Assembly: GCA_947178125.1 (NCBI GenBank)
Contig: CAMWXB010000026.1
Coordinates: 1 to 50,403 of the forward strand
Origin: an uncultured Lachnospiraceae bacterium
GTDB lineage: Bacteria > Bacillota > Clostridia > Lachnospirales > Lachnospiraceae
DNA length: 50,403 nucleotides
Reading direction: 5' to 3'
A program made the translations under genes and the position numbers. Below, one piece after another: positions 1 through 9,025 of the stretch (position 1 is its first letter; every line of letters begins with the position of its first letter). The notes beneath the pieces were generated by a model. That model was not told where the DNA came from and made no database searches. It was given only the letters and a program-made list of their open reading frames with translations.

Positions 1-44
1 GATTTCGATATATGATGAATAAAAAAAAGAATATAACAAAGACT

Positions 45-77
45 AAAAGAGAATCGCGGTTCGTGATTCTCTTTTTT
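45..77 (+). terminator. Rho-independent terminator of an upstream gene
   Basis: A stem of about 14 pairs with a 3-base loop is followed by six T residues. The arms are AAAAGAGAATCGCG (45-58) and CGTGATTCTCTTTT (62-75), with one G-T pair. It most likely ends a transcript whose gene lies left of the window. No coding sequence was recognised in bases 1-139. Confidence 0.75.
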
Positions 78-139
78 GACGATATTGAGAAGTTACGATG
101 ATCGCAGCGGTAAGATAAAAGAAAGGCGGACATACGGTA

Positions 140-964
140 ATGGGAAATAAGCAGGAAAGCAGTAAACAGAGCAATAGTAAACAAAATGGCAATAAGCAGG
201 ACAACAAACAGGATAACAGACAAAATAGCAGGAAAGAAAGAAACGAAAGAGAGGGAAAAGAAGAAGAACGTAAAGCATCCAAAGCGGAGGCAGAGAAGCA
301 CAGGGATGAGAGGATTGAAACGACAGGGCAGTTGACGCTTGATGAAAGCGAATCACAGCACAATATCCACCTGATTACGATCATCGGGGAGATCGAGGGA
401 CACGATAATCTGAGCAGTTCTTCCAAAACAACGAAATATGAGCATATTCTTCCGCAGCTTGCGGCGATTGAGGACAGTAAAAAAATTGACGGTGTTTTGA
501 TTCTGTTAAATACGATGGGTGGTGATGTGGAAGCCGGGCTGGCAATTGCAGAGATGATTTCTTCCCTGAGCAAACCGACGGTATCCCTTGTGCTCGGCGG
601 AAGTCATTCTATTGGCGTACCGATTGCGGTCAGTACGGATTATTCCTATATCGTACCGACAGGAACGATGGTCATTCATCCGGTAAGATTGAACGGTATG
701 GTCATCGGCGTACAGCAGACTTTTGATTATTTCAAACAGATTCAGAACCGGATTACAGGATTCGTATGCGGGCATTGCAAAATTTCCAAAACGCGTCTGG
801 AAGAACTGATGATGGAGACAGGAATGCTGACAAAGGATGTTGGGACCGTTTTGGTCGGTAAGGAGGCGGTCGAAGAAGGGATTATTAATGAAGTGGGCGG
901 AATCAGCGATGCTATCGGCCATCTTCATGATATGGTGGAAAGGAGAAAGACGGATACAAAATAA
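140..964 (+). CDS. tepA: TepA-like ClpP-family serine protease
   Basis: This 274-residue protein belongs to the ClpP/crotonase fold, closest by pattern to TepA (translocation-enhancing peptidase, YmfB of Bacillus). The motif GGSHSIGVPIAV puts the likely nucleophile at Ser157. MVIHPVR supplies His180, and Asp233 in MLTKDVG is a candidate for the third triad member. Residues 1-70 are a charged, Lys/Gln/Asn/Glu-rich low-complexity segment with no homology I recognise. The start is supported by a purine-rich AAAGGCGG about 10 bases upstream. The gene sits directly upstream of ftsK/spoIIIE, and tepA lies near spoIIIE in Bacillus too. It is probably a soluble or membrane-associated peptidase. The precise substrate is unknown. 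Confidence 0.85.
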   Translation: MGNKQESSKQSNSKQNGNKQDNKQDNRQNSRKERNEREGKEEERKASKAEAEKHRDERIETTGQLTLDESESQHNIHLITIIGEIEGHDNLSSSSKTTKYEHILPQLAAIEDSKKIDGVLILLNTMGGDVEAGLAIAEMISSLSKPTVSLVLGGSHSIGVPIAVSTDYSYIVPTGTMVIHPVRLNGMVIGVQQTFDYFKQIQNRITGFVCGHCKISKTRLEELMMETGMLTKDVGTVLVGKEAVEEGIINEVGGISDAIGHLHDMVERRKTDTK

Positions 965-997
965 AGGATGACAAGTAAATTTGAAAATGATATACTA

Positions 998-1106
998 GTG
1001 TGAAGAGATTTTCTAAGGTATCTGAAAAACGCTGCCTGAGAAAATCTACGATTTGCTTTGCAGATTTCCTTCAAACCAAAGAATGCCCTGAAGGACGGGC
1101 ATTCTT
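998..1106 (+). repeat. Intergenic three-way-junction element, copy A
   Basis: This lies between tepA and ftsK. The closing stem GTGTGAAG (998-1005) pairs with CTTCAAAC (1069-1076) with one mismatch. Inside are AGATTTTCT (1006-1014) with AGAAAATCT (1039-1047), and GATTTGC (1050-1056) with GCAGATT (1060-1066) through two G-T pairs. A separate hairpin follows: AAGAATGCCC (1079-1088) with GGGCATTCTT (1097-1106). The same architecture, including the TCTACGA linker between the two inner stems, recurs at 40590 and 42376. It could be a structured RNA in the untranslated region or a DNA repeat. The role is unknown. Confidence 0.75.
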
Positions 1107-1194
1107 CGTCATAGTTTGAGATGCTGAAAGGTATCGCGATAAATGTGGTTAGATGAGAGATTGCGGCATTTAAGTACGAAATGGAGAGATATGT

Positions 1195-3897
1195 ATGGCA
1201 GCGAGTCAGGGAACGAGAAAGAGGAGTTCCGGGACTTCCAGTAGAAATTCCAGTTCCAATAGGAAAAGAACGGCAAACAGCAGGAGCAGAAGCGGCGCTG
1301 GCAGTAAAAGGCGTGGAGAACCAATGGATGTTGCGATTCGCAATGAGATTATTCTGATTGCGTTTTTGGCGATTTCTGTAATCTTATTTTTGTGTAATTT
1401 CGGCATTGTCGGAAAATTCGGCGATATGGTCAGTACGTTTATGTTCGGCGTATTTGGATTAATGGCATATGTTATACCCGTGATAATTTTTCTGGCAATT
1501 GGGTTTGGGATATCCAATGTTGGCGATAATATTGCGACTAGAAAACTGGTCGCGGGAATTGTTTTGATTTTAATCGTGAGTATGATTTTTGAATTGGTGA
1601 GCGCGGGATATACGGAGACGGATATTTACCAGTTCAAAGAAATTTATGCGCGATGTAGCGAGAACCGAAACGGCGGCGGCGTTCTTGCGGGATCCGCCGC
1701 TTTTGCGCTCTATAAGATGCTTGGCATGGTAGGAACCGTACTTGCCATGCTCGTTATCGGAATTATCTGTGTCGTTATCGTGTCTGATAAATCTTTCCTG
1801 AACGGCGTTGCAAGCCAGGGCAGGAAGGTTTATGAGCGTTCCAGAGAAGATGCCGCATACCGGCGCGAACGATCAAGAGAAAGAAGAGAGGAAATGGAGC
1901 AGCGCCGTATTCTGGAAGAAGAGCGGAGAAGGCAGCTGGAAGAGGAAAGGGAAAACGAAAAAATCCTCAGGATGGACAAAAAAGTTTCCGGCGTTATGCT
2001 GGACACTGCATTGGGAACAGGACGCGATGAAAGGGCCAGAGAGGAAGCCGCCCATATCCGGGATGATGTTCATGAAATTATGATAAGCGATGATATGGAA
2101 GAGGATGAATTACCGGTCATCAGGGAGCAGGATACATATCATATGATTGAAAATGAGTCGGATGAACTGGATGAGATTCGATTCCCGGCGGAAGAGGAAG
2201 AAGAGGAAACGGAAATAGAAGAAGATTTTTCTGAGCCGTTGAAGCCACAGGATTCCTATACATTGCAGATGGGGAACAGTATGCCTTCTGAAAATTCGGC
2301 TATGAGAGAACGGCCTGCCGCAAGGATGCCGGAGAAGCCTTCTGCCGCAGAAGACATTACGGAAAGAAAACAGGCTTCAGGAAGCGGAAATCCAGTACAG
2401 GCAGCGGCGAAAATGCCGAAGCAGTACCGTTTCCCGCCCCTGAATCTTTTGGCGAAAGGCAAAGGGAAAAATAACGGTAATTCCAATAAAGAACTGAACG
2501 AAACGGCGGCGAGATTACAGCAGACACTTGCGACTTTCGGCGTCCGGGTAACGATCACGGATATCAGTCAGGGTCCTTCCGTGACAAGATATGAGATGCA
2601 GCCTGAGCAGGGTGTGAAGGTAAGCAAGATCGTGGGACTGGCGGATGACATCAAGCTGAATCTTGCGGCAACGGATATTCGTATTGAGGCGCCGATTCCC
2701 GGGAAAGCAGCTGTCGGCATCGAGGTTCCGAATAAGGAAAATTCTGCGGTCGCCCTGCGTGAACTGCTGGAGTCGAAAGAATTTAAAGAATTTCCGTCTA
2801 ATCTTGCCTTTGCGGTAGGGAAGGATATTGCTGGCAAAATCGTGACAACGGATATTGCCAGGATGCCACATATGCTGATCGCGGGAGCAACAGGATCTGG
2901 TAAATCCGTCTGTATCAATACGATCATTATGGGAATTTTGTATAAAGCACATCCGGACGATGTGAAATTGATCATGATAGATCCAAAGGTCGTGGAACTG
3001 AGTGTTTATAACGGCATTCCGCACTTGCTTATTCCGGTCGTGACGGATCCGAAAAAAGCGGCCGCGGCACTGCATTGGGGTGTTGCGGAGATGACCGACC
3101 GCTATAAAAAATTTGCAGATTATAATGTGCGTGATTTAAAAGGCTATAATAAGAAAGTTGAAGAGATGCGGGAGAAAGGCGATGCCGACGCGCCGGCTAA
3201 ACTGCCGCAGATTCTGATCATCGTGGATGAACTTGCGGATTTGATGATGGTAGCGCCGGGAGAGGTTGAAGAGTCTATCTGCCGTCTGGCACAGCTTGCA
3301 AGAGCCTGCGGCATTCATCTGATCATTGCGACGCAGAGACCTTCCGTAGATGTAATTACCGGTCTGATCAAAGCCAATATGCCGAGCCGGATCGCATTTG
3401 CGGTATCCAGCGGTGTCGATTCCAGAACGATTCTGGACATGGTCGGTGCGGAGAAACTTCTTGGCAAAGGCGATATGCTCTTTTATCCACAGGGTTATCC
3501 GAAGCCTGCCAGGGTGCAGGGCGCTTTTGTCTCCGATAAGGAAGTTTCGGATGTCGTTGATTTCCTGAAAAATCAGGCAATCGGCAATGTTTACAGCGAA
3601 GATGTGGAAGAAAAGATCAAGAACATGGGAAGTTCTTCCGCTGAGGGCGGTGCAGGAGCTTCAGGCTCCGGTTCGGAATATGACCAGTATTTTGCCGAGG
3701 CAGGCCGCTTTATCATTGATAAGGACAAAGCATCCATCGGAATGCTGCAGAGAGTTTTTAAAATCGGATTTAACAGAGCTGCAAGAATTATGGACCAGCT
3801 GTGTGAAGCCGGTGTCGTTGGAGAAGAAGAGGGAACAAAGCCGCGCAAGGTGCTGATGTCTTTGGAAGAATTTGAACAGCTCATAGAGGAAATCTGA
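1195..3897 (+). CDS. ftsK: DNA translocase FtsK/SpoIIIE
   Basis: This 900-residue membrane-anchored, ATP-driven DNA pump moves chromosomal DNA through the division or sporulation septum. Residues 1-43 are Arg/Ser-rich and cytoplasmic. About four transmembrane segments fall between residues 48 and 205. A long charged linker follows (about 210-420), with acidic runs near 300-355. The motor domain has Walker A GATGSGKS at 564-571 and Walker B IVDELAD with Asp678/Glu679. The [12 protein letters not shown] motif is intact. The last 70 residues form the winged-helix gamma domain that reads KOPS/SRS-type sequences. FtsK and SpoIIIE cannot be told apart by sequence here; the single copy may serve both roles. 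It is followed closely by fhs. Confidence 0.96.
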   Translation: MAASQGTRKRSSGTSSRNSSSNRKRTANSRSRSGAGSKRRGEPMDVAIRNEIILIAFLAISVILFLCNFGIVGKFGDMVSTFMFGVFGLMAYVIPVIIFLAIGFGISNVGDNIATRKLVAGIVLILIVSMIFELVSAGYTETDIYQFKEIYARCSENRNGGGVLAGSAAFALYKMLGMVGTVLAMLVIGIICVVIVSDKSFLNGVASQGRKVYERSREDAAYRRERSRERREEMEQRRILEEERRRQLEEERENEKILRMDKKVSGVMLDTALGTGRDERAREEAAHIRDDVHEIMISDDMEEDELPVIREQDTYHMIENESDELDEIRFPAEEEEEETEIEEDFSEPLKPQDSYTLQMGNSMPSENSAMRERPAARMPEKPSAAEDITERKQASGSGNPVQAAAKMPKQYRFPPLNLLAKGKGKNNGNSNKELNETAARLQQTLATFGVRVTITDISQGPSVTRYEMQPEQGVKVSKIVGLADDIKLNLAATDIRIEAPIPGKAAVGIEVPNKENSAVALRELLESKEFKEFPSNLAFAVGKDIAGKIVTTDIARMPHMLIAGATGSGKSVCINTIIMGILYKAHPDDVKLIMIDPKVVELSVYNGIPHLLIPVVTDPKKAAAALHWGVAEMTDRYKKFADYNVRDLKGYNKKVEEMREKGDADAPAKLPQILIIVDELADLMMVAPGEVEESICRLAQLARACGIHLIIATQRPSVDVITGLIKANMPSRIAFAVSSGVDSRTILDMVGAEKLLGKGDMLFYPQGYPKPARVQGAFVSDKEVSDVVDFLKNQAIGNVYSEDVEEKIKNMGSSSAEGGAGASGSGSEYDQYFAEAGRFIIDKDKASIGMLQRVFKIGFNRAARIMDQLCEAGVVGEEEGTKPRKVLMSLEEFEQLIEEI

Positions 3898-3945
3898 ACG
3901 ATATGAGAAAGCGGCGCATGTTGAGAGAAAGGTATGGTTATTAAA

Positions 3946-5616
3946 ATGAAGACCGATATTGAAATTGCACAGGAAACAGTTTTGGAGCCTGTCGTATCCG
4001 TAGCGGAGCGCGTGGGAATCCAGGCAGACGATTTGGAACTGTATGGGAAATATAAGGCGAAGATTTCTGAGGAATATTTAAGCGGCATCGAGGGCAATCC
4101 GAATGGCCGGCTGATTCTCGTAACGGCAATCAATCCGACGCCTGCGGGAGAAGGGAAAACGACGGTCAGCATCGGTCTTTCACAGGCGCTCGGAAGAATG
4201 GGAAAGAAAGCAATGCTGGCCCTGCGGGAGCCATCTCTCGGTCCGTGTTTCGGTATCAAAGGCGGCGCAGCAGGCGGCGGTTATTCCCAGGTCGTTCCGA
4301 TGGAAGATTTGAATCTGCATTTTACGGGAGATTTTCATGCGGTCACATCCGCGAATAATCTGCTTGCGGCGCTGCTCGATAATCATATCCAGCAGGGGAA
4401 TGAACTGGGTATCGATACGAGACAGGTTGTATGGAAAAGATGTCTGGATATGAATGACAGAGTACTTAGGAATATCGTGGTCGGACTTGGGAATAAACTG
4501 GACGGTGTTGTGAGGGAAGATCATTTTGTCATTACGGTAGCGTCCGAGATCATGGCAATTCTTTGTCTTGCGTCGGACATGAAAGACTTGAAAGAAAGAC
4601 TTGGCAGGATTATCGTTGCTTATAATTATGAGGGAAAACCTGTGACAGCGGCTGAACTAAATGCGGTGGGAGCGATGGCTGCGCTGCTGAAGGATGCAAT
4701 GAAGCCCAATCTGATTCAGACGCTGGAGCATACGCCGGCGCTGATTCATGGCGGCCCTTTTGCCAATATTGCGCATGGATGTAATTCCATCAGAGCGACG
4801 AAAGCCGCATTAAAGATGGCGGATTATGTGATCACGGAGGCGGGCTTCGGCGCGGACCTCGGAGCGGAGAAATTTTTCGATATCAAATGCCGTATCGGGG
4901 ATTTAAGCCCGGATGCGGTCGTTTTAGTGGCAACGATCAAAGCATTGAAGTATAATGGTGGTATACCGAAGGAAGAACTGGCGGCAGAGAATCTGGAAGC
5001 ATTGAAATGCGGTATTGTCAATCTGGAGAAACATATTGAGAATTTGCAGAAGTATGGCGTGCCGATTATAGTTACCCTCAATTCCTTTATTACAGATACG
5101 CCTGCAGAAATAGATTATATTAAGCGTTTCTGCGAAGAAAGAAACTGTGAGTTCGCGGTTTCCGATGTATGGGAGAAGGGCGGTGAAGGCGGCATTGAAC
5201 TGGCCCGGAAGGTGCTGCATACAATTGAAACAAAACCTTCGAATTTCCATGTGCTCTATGAATCATCGATTTCTCTGAAAGAGAAGATTCAAGCGGTCGC
5301 ACAGGAAATATACGGAGCGGATAGCGTTTCTTATATGCCGGCAGCGGAAACGCAGCTTCGGAAACTGGAAGAACTGGGTTTTGGCAATCTGCCTGTCTGC
5401 ATGGCGAAGACACAGTATTCCCTGTCGGACGACCCGCTGCAGCTTGGCAGGCCTGCAGGTTTTGAAATTACGGTGCGGGAAGCTTATGTCGCAGCCGGAG
5501 CCGGTTTTGTTGTCGTGCTGACGGGAACGGTCATGACGATGCCCGGCCTGCCGAAGAGACCGGCGGCGTATGGAATCGATGTGAACGACGACGGCGTAAT
5601 AACAGGTTTGTTTTAA
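3946..5616 (+). CDS. fhs: Formate--tetrahydrofolate ligase
   Basis: The enzyme joins formate to tetrahydrofolate using ATP, giving 10-formyl-THF, the entry step of the methyl branch of the Wood-Ljungdahl pathway and of general one-carbon supply. The ATP loop TPAGEGKTT is at residues 65-73, and [19 protein letters not shown] follows shortly after. From the chosen start the protein has 556 residues, the usual family length. An in-frame ATG at 3934 would add MVIK, but it lies only one base after the purine-rich AGAAAGG (3926-3932), so 3946 is preferred. The gene begins 48 bases after ftsK and is followed after 19 bases by folD, which carries out the next steps. Confidence 0.97.
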   Translation: MKTDIEIAQETVLEPVVSVAERVGIQADDLELYGKYKAKISEEYLSGIEGNPNGRLILVTAINPTPAGEGKTTVSIGLSQALGRMGKKAMLALREPSLGPCFGIKGGAAGGGYSQVVPMEDLNLHFTGDFHAVTSANNLLAALLDNHIQQGNELGIDTRQVVWKRCLDMNDRVLRNIVVGLGNKLDGVVREDHFVITVASEIMAILCLASDMKDLKERLGRIIVAYNYEGKPVTAAELNAVGAMAALLKDAMKPNLIQTLEHTPALIHGGPFANIAHGCNSIRATKAALKMADYVITEAGFGADLGAEKFFDIKCRIGDLSPDAVVLVATIKALKYNGGIPKEELAAENLEALKCGIVNLEKHIENLQKYGVPIIVTLNSFITDTPAEIDYIKRFCEERNCEFAVSDVWEKGGEGGIELARKVLHTIETKPSNFHVLYESSISLKEKIQAVAQEIYGADSVSYMPAAETQLRKLEELGFGNLPVCMAKTQYSLSDDPLQLGRPAGFEITVREAYVAAGAGFVVVLTGTVMTMPGLPKRPAAYGIDVNDDGVITGLF

Positions 5617-5635
5617 AGGAAGGAGTCTGACAGAA

Positions 5636-6481
5636 ATGCCACAGATCATAAACGGAAAAGAAATTTCAGCTCAGATAAAAGAAGAATTAAAGGAAAAAGT
5701 CGCGGCCATGAAAAAGGAAGGAATTTCAGTATGCCTTGCTGTCATTCAGGTAGGTGATGACCCGGCCTCCAGCGTTTATGTGGGCAATAAGAAGAAGGCC
5801 TGCGCATATATTGGAATAGCTTCTCTTTCCTATGAACTGCCGGAAGAGACGACACAGGAAGAACTGCTTGCGTTGATTGATAAATTGAATAAACAGGAGG
5901 ACGTTGATGGTATTCTGGTGCAGCTTCCTGTTCCGGAGCATATCGATGAGGATGCGGTAATCCGGGCAATTGCGCCGGAGAAAGACGTGGACGGCTTTCA
6001 TCCGCAGAGCATGGGGGCGCTCTGTATCGGTCAGAGAGGATTCGTATCTTGTACGCCTGCAGGCATCATACAGCTTTTGAAGCGTTCGGGTATCGAAATC
6101 GCGGGAAAAGAATGTGTCGTTATTGGAAGGAGCAATATCGTCGGCAAGCCGATGGCGCTTTTGCTGCTTCGGGAGAACGGAACCGTTACCGTAGCCCACT
6201 CCAGGACAAAAGACTTAAAAGAAGTGACAAAGAGAGCGGATATTCTGGTGGCGGCTGTTGGAAAGCCCAGAATGATAACAAGGGAGTATATAAAAGAGGG
6301 GGCAGTTGTCATTGATGTGGGGATTCACAGAAATGAAAACAACAAATTATGTGGGGATGTAGACTATGACGATGTCGCTCCTGTCTGCAGTGCGATCACG
6401 CCGGTTCCGGGAGGAGTCGGACCGATGACGATTGCAATGTTGATGAATAACTGTGTGGAGTCGGCTGCTTTAAAACGTTAG
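5636..6481 (+). CDS. folD: Bifunctional methylene-THF dehydrogenase/methenyl-THF cyclohydrolase
   Basis: FolD interconverts 10-formyl-, methenyl- and methylene-tetrahydrofolate, using NAD(P). The 281-residue length is typical. Visible signatures are YVGNKKKACAYIGI near residue 43 (catalytic Tyr/Lys region), the DVDGFHP motif, SCTPAGIIQLL in place of the usual PCTP, and the Rossmann segment GRSNIVGKPMALLLL. The C-terminus PVPGGVGPMTIAMLM is canonical. The start has AAGGAAGGAG about 9 bases upstream. Its position 19 bases after fhs indicates co-transcription. Together they link formate to methylene-THF for thymidylate, serine/glycine and methionine synthesis. Confidence 0.97.
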   Translation: MPQIINGKEISAQIKEELKEKVAAMKKEGISVCLAVIQVGDDPASSVYVGNKKKACAYIGIASLSYELPEETTQEELLALIDKLNKQEDVDGILVQLPVPEHIDEDAVIRAIAPEKDVDGFHPQSMGALCIGQRGFVSCTPAGIIQLLKRSGIEIAGKECVVIGRSNIVGKPMALLLLRENGTVTVAHSRTKDLKEVTKRADILVAAVGKPRMITREYIKEGAVVIDVGIHRNENNKLCGDVDYDDVAPVCSAITPVPGGVGPMTIAMLMNNCVESAALKR

Positions 6482-6495
6482 AAAGGAAGCTGCCT

Positions 6496-7980
6496 ATGAA
6501 ATGTCCGAATTGCGGAAATGAAATGGAAGAAGGTCATTTGATCTGCGAAGTCTGCGGAAATGAGATTCGGATCGTACCAGATTTTGAACCGGAAATTGAA
6601 AACAGCATAACAGAAGCACTTTCCACACTGGCTGCATTACAGGATGAAGAACAGGCAGATAAGAAAGCAGAAACGGTGCAGGAACCTGATGAAATGCAGG
6701 AGGAAGCGGAAGCTGCTGATAAGGATAAAGCGTACAGAGAGGAGAAAAAACGCATTTATGAGAGAAGTCGTCAGCTGGGGGTCTTGATTGCTGTCGGTAT
6801 CATGCTTTTTATCGCGCTTACCTTCTGGATGTTTTATTCCTATCATGTACAGACGGTTTCTTATCAGGTCGATAAGGCTAAAGAATATGCGGCAAGGGGA
6901 AATTATGAAGAAGCCATAAGATATCTGGATAACGCATATAAGAAGGATGATACGCAGGCGCAGATTCTGTTCCTGAAAGCGGATTATTTCTATCTGATGA
7001 CCGACAATGAATCGGCTTTACAGGCATTAAAACAGATTATCGACAAGGAAATCTATTCGTATGAAGATGTGGAAGAGGCTTATGATAAAATGATTACGAT
7101 CTATACGCGGGAAGAGCGTTATGAGGATATCAATGAACTTCTGCTTTCCTGCAAAGAGGATTCGATTGTCAATATGTTTCAGAGTTATATGGCAAAAGAG
7201 CCGGAATTCAGTTATGTAGAGGGGGATTATGCGGAAGTGATTCCGTTGAAACTGAGCTCCAATACTTCCGGTACGATTTATTATACAACGGACGGCACCA
7301 TACCGAATGAAAGCAGTCAGGTCTATACTGCGCCGCTTTTTCTGGAAAACGGCGACCATACGATCAGTGCGCTTTTTATTAACGATTATGGTATCCGAAG
7401 CGAGGTTGTAAGCAAGTCTTATCATATTAACCTGGAAGTTCCGAATGCGCCGGAGGTGGAACTGTACAGCGGTATTTATACGCAGCCTATGATGATTTCC
7501 GTGAATGGGCAGGCGGGATGCTCGACTTATTATACGACTGACGATTCTCAGCCGACGAAGGACTCCGTTCCTTATTCAGGACCGATTCCGATGCCGCTCG
7601 GAACGACAAATTTCAAGTTTGTCAACGTCAGTGAGGACGGCATATACAGTGATGTAACGATGCGCACCTATACGCTCAGACTGCATAATACAATGACGAC
7701 GGATGAGGCGGTGGAGCGGCTTGTCAACAGGCTCGTGGAAATTCATTATCTGTTAAATGCGGAAGGAAAAGTTGAATTGCAGAGCGGGACATTCAGTTAT
7801 CAGTTCAGTTCCGTGCTTCAGATTGGCGAGGACGTCTATTTTACGATTTACGAGTATTATGATGATGGGACCGGTCTGATGAGCAGAACGGATAAGGTAT
7901 TTCTTGTTCAGGCATATACCGGGGCGGTCGCGAGACTCGGTTATGATGATAATGGAGAATTTGCCGCTGTTCCGATATAA
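6496..7980 (+). CDS. Zinc-ribbon membrane protein with TPR and chitobiase-C repeats
   Basis: This 494-residue protein is of unknown function. An N-terminal zinc ribbon has two CxxC knuckles (CPNCGNEMEEGHLICEVCG, residues 3-21). An acidic linker follows, then one transmembrane helix at about 97-116. After the membrane come TPR-like helices (about 125-225). Two beta-rich units contain YYTTDGTIPNESS and YYTTDDSQPTKDS, typical of the chitobiase/beta-hexosaminidase C-terminal domain (CHB_HEX_C_1). The inferred topology is a cytoplasmic ribbon with TPR and CHB units outside. It starts 14 bases after folD and probably rides in that operon. The ligand is unknown; peptidoglycan or carbohydrate contact is only a guess. 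Confidence 0.75.
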   Translation: MKCPNCGNEMEEGHLICEVCGNEIRIVPDFEPEIENSITEALSTLAALQDEEQADKKAETVQEPDEMQEEAEAADKDKAYREEKKRIYERSRQLGVLIAVGIMLFIALTFWMFYSYHVQTVSYQVDKAKEYAARGNYEEAIRYLDNAYKKDDTQAQILFLKADYFYLMTDNESALQALKQIIDKEIYSYEDVEEAYDKMITIYTREERYEDINELLLSCKEDSIVNMFQSYMAKEPEFSYVEGDYAEVIPLKLSSNTSGTIYYTTDGTIPNESSQVYTAPLFLENGDHTISALFINDYGIRSEVVSKSYHINLEVPNAPEVELYSGIYTQPMMISVNGQAGCSTYYTTDDSQPTKDSVPYSGPIPMPLGTTNFKFVNVSEDGIYSDVTMRTYTLRLHNTMTTDEAVERLVNRLVEIHYLLNAEGKVELQSGTFSYQFSSVLQIGEDVYFTIYEYYDDGTGLMSRTDKVFLVQAYTGAVARLGYDDNGEFAAVPI

Positions 7981-8016
7981 AAAAAGATTGCAAAATAGGG
8001 ATAGTTATTCTATCAT

Positions 8017-8106
8017 AGGGAATGAAGATTTTCTAAGGTGTCAAATGACGCCGCCTAAGAAAATCTAAATCATTCCCTGAAGAATGTCTTTAACGAGCCA
8101 TTCTTC
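8017..8106 (+). repeat. Intergenic hairpin element, copy B (short form)
   Basis: AGGGAATGA (8017-8025) pairs with TCATTCCCT (8070-8078). Inside, AGATTTTCT (8026-8034) pairs with AGAAAATCT (8058-8066), capped by GGTGTC/GACGCC. A second hairpin GAAGAATG (8079-8086) with CATTCTTC (8099-8106) follows. It lacks the third arm of copies A, D and E and resembles copy C closely. It sits between the zinc-ribbon gene and nfnA and may also act as a terminator-like or processing structure, although no long T-run follows. Confidence 0.7.
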
Positions 8107-8137
8107 ATAAATTGAAAAGAAAGGTATGGTTGTACAT

Positions 8138-9025
8138 ATGTATAAGATTTTACAGGCAGAAGAGCTGACGACGAATATTTACCTTATGGTGGTCGAGGCA
8201 AAGCGCGTTGCGAAATCCTGTCAACCCGGACAATTCATTATTGTCAGGATGGATGAAGACGGGGAGCGGATTCCTCTTACGATCTGTGATTATGACAGGG
8301 AAAAGGGAACCGTTACGATCGTATTTCAGATTGTCGGAGCGGCAACGCAGAAAATGTCAGCGTTAAAAACAGGGGACAGTTTCCATGATTTCGTAGGACC
8401 GTTAGGATGTCCGTCGGAGTTTGTAAATGAGGAACTTGAGAGTCTCAAGAAGAAAAAAATGCTTTTTGTGGCAGGCGGTGTTGGAACGGCTCCGGTATAT
8501 CCGCAGGTGAAATGGCTTCATGAGAACGGTATTGATGCAGACGTAATCGTTGGGGCAAAGACAAAAGATTTGCTGATTCTTGAAAAGGAGATGGAAGGCG
8601 TTGCGGGAAACCTGTTCATTACAACGGATGACGGTTCGTACGGCAGAAGCGGTATGGTGACACAGACGATTAAAGATCTTGTGGAAGAAGGCAGACATTA
8701 TGACATTTGTGTTGCAATCGGGCCGATGATCATGATGAAATTTGTCTGCAAAATGACGGAAGAGCTGCATATTCCGACGATCGTAAGCTTAAATCCAATC
8801 ATGGTAGACGGTACGGGAATGTGTGGAGCCTGTCGTGTTACCGTGGATGGAGAAGTAAAATTTGCCTGTGTGGACGGTCCTGAATTTGACGGCCATAAAG
8901 TTGATTTCGATCAGGCGATGAAGCGCCAGCAGATTTATAAGACAGAAGAAGGAAGAGCATTCTTAAAGGCCAAAGAAGGGGATACTCATCATGGCGGATG
9001 CGGAAATTGCGGAGGTAATGATTGA
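8138..9025 (+). CDS. nfnA: NADH-dependent ferredoxin:NADP+ oxidoreductase, small subunit
   Basis: This is a ferredoxin-reductase-like flavoprotein of the PyrK/sulfide dehydrogenase beta family (295 residues). It has an N-terminal FAD-binding barrel with RIPLTICDYD, and an NAD-binding region starting LFVAGGVGTAPVYPQ. Near the C-terminus, DGTGMCGACRV and FACVDGPEFDG give Cys229, Cys232 and Cys244 plus Asp224 as possible [2Fe-2S] ligands. An in-frame ATG at 8126 lies one base after AGAAAGG, so 8138 is preferred. It overlaps the GltA-like subunit by one base, so the two are translationally coupled. Together they form the NfnAB type, which bifurcates electrons between NAD, ferredoxin and NADP. Confidence 0.88.
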   Translation: MYKILQAEELTTNIYLMVVEAKRVAKSCQPGQFIIVRMDEDGERIPLTICDYDREKGTVTIVFQIVGAATQKMSALKTGDSFHDFVGPLGCPSEFVNEELESLKKKKMLFVAGGVGTAPVYPQVKWLHENGIDADVIVGAKTKDLLILEKEMEGVAGNLFITTDDGSYGRSGMVTQTIKDLVEEGRHYDICVAIGPMIMMKFVCKMTEELHIPTIVSLNPIMVDGTGMCGACRVTVDGEVKFACVDGPEFDGHKVDFDQAMKRQQIYKTEEGRAFLKAKEGDTHHGGCGNCGGND

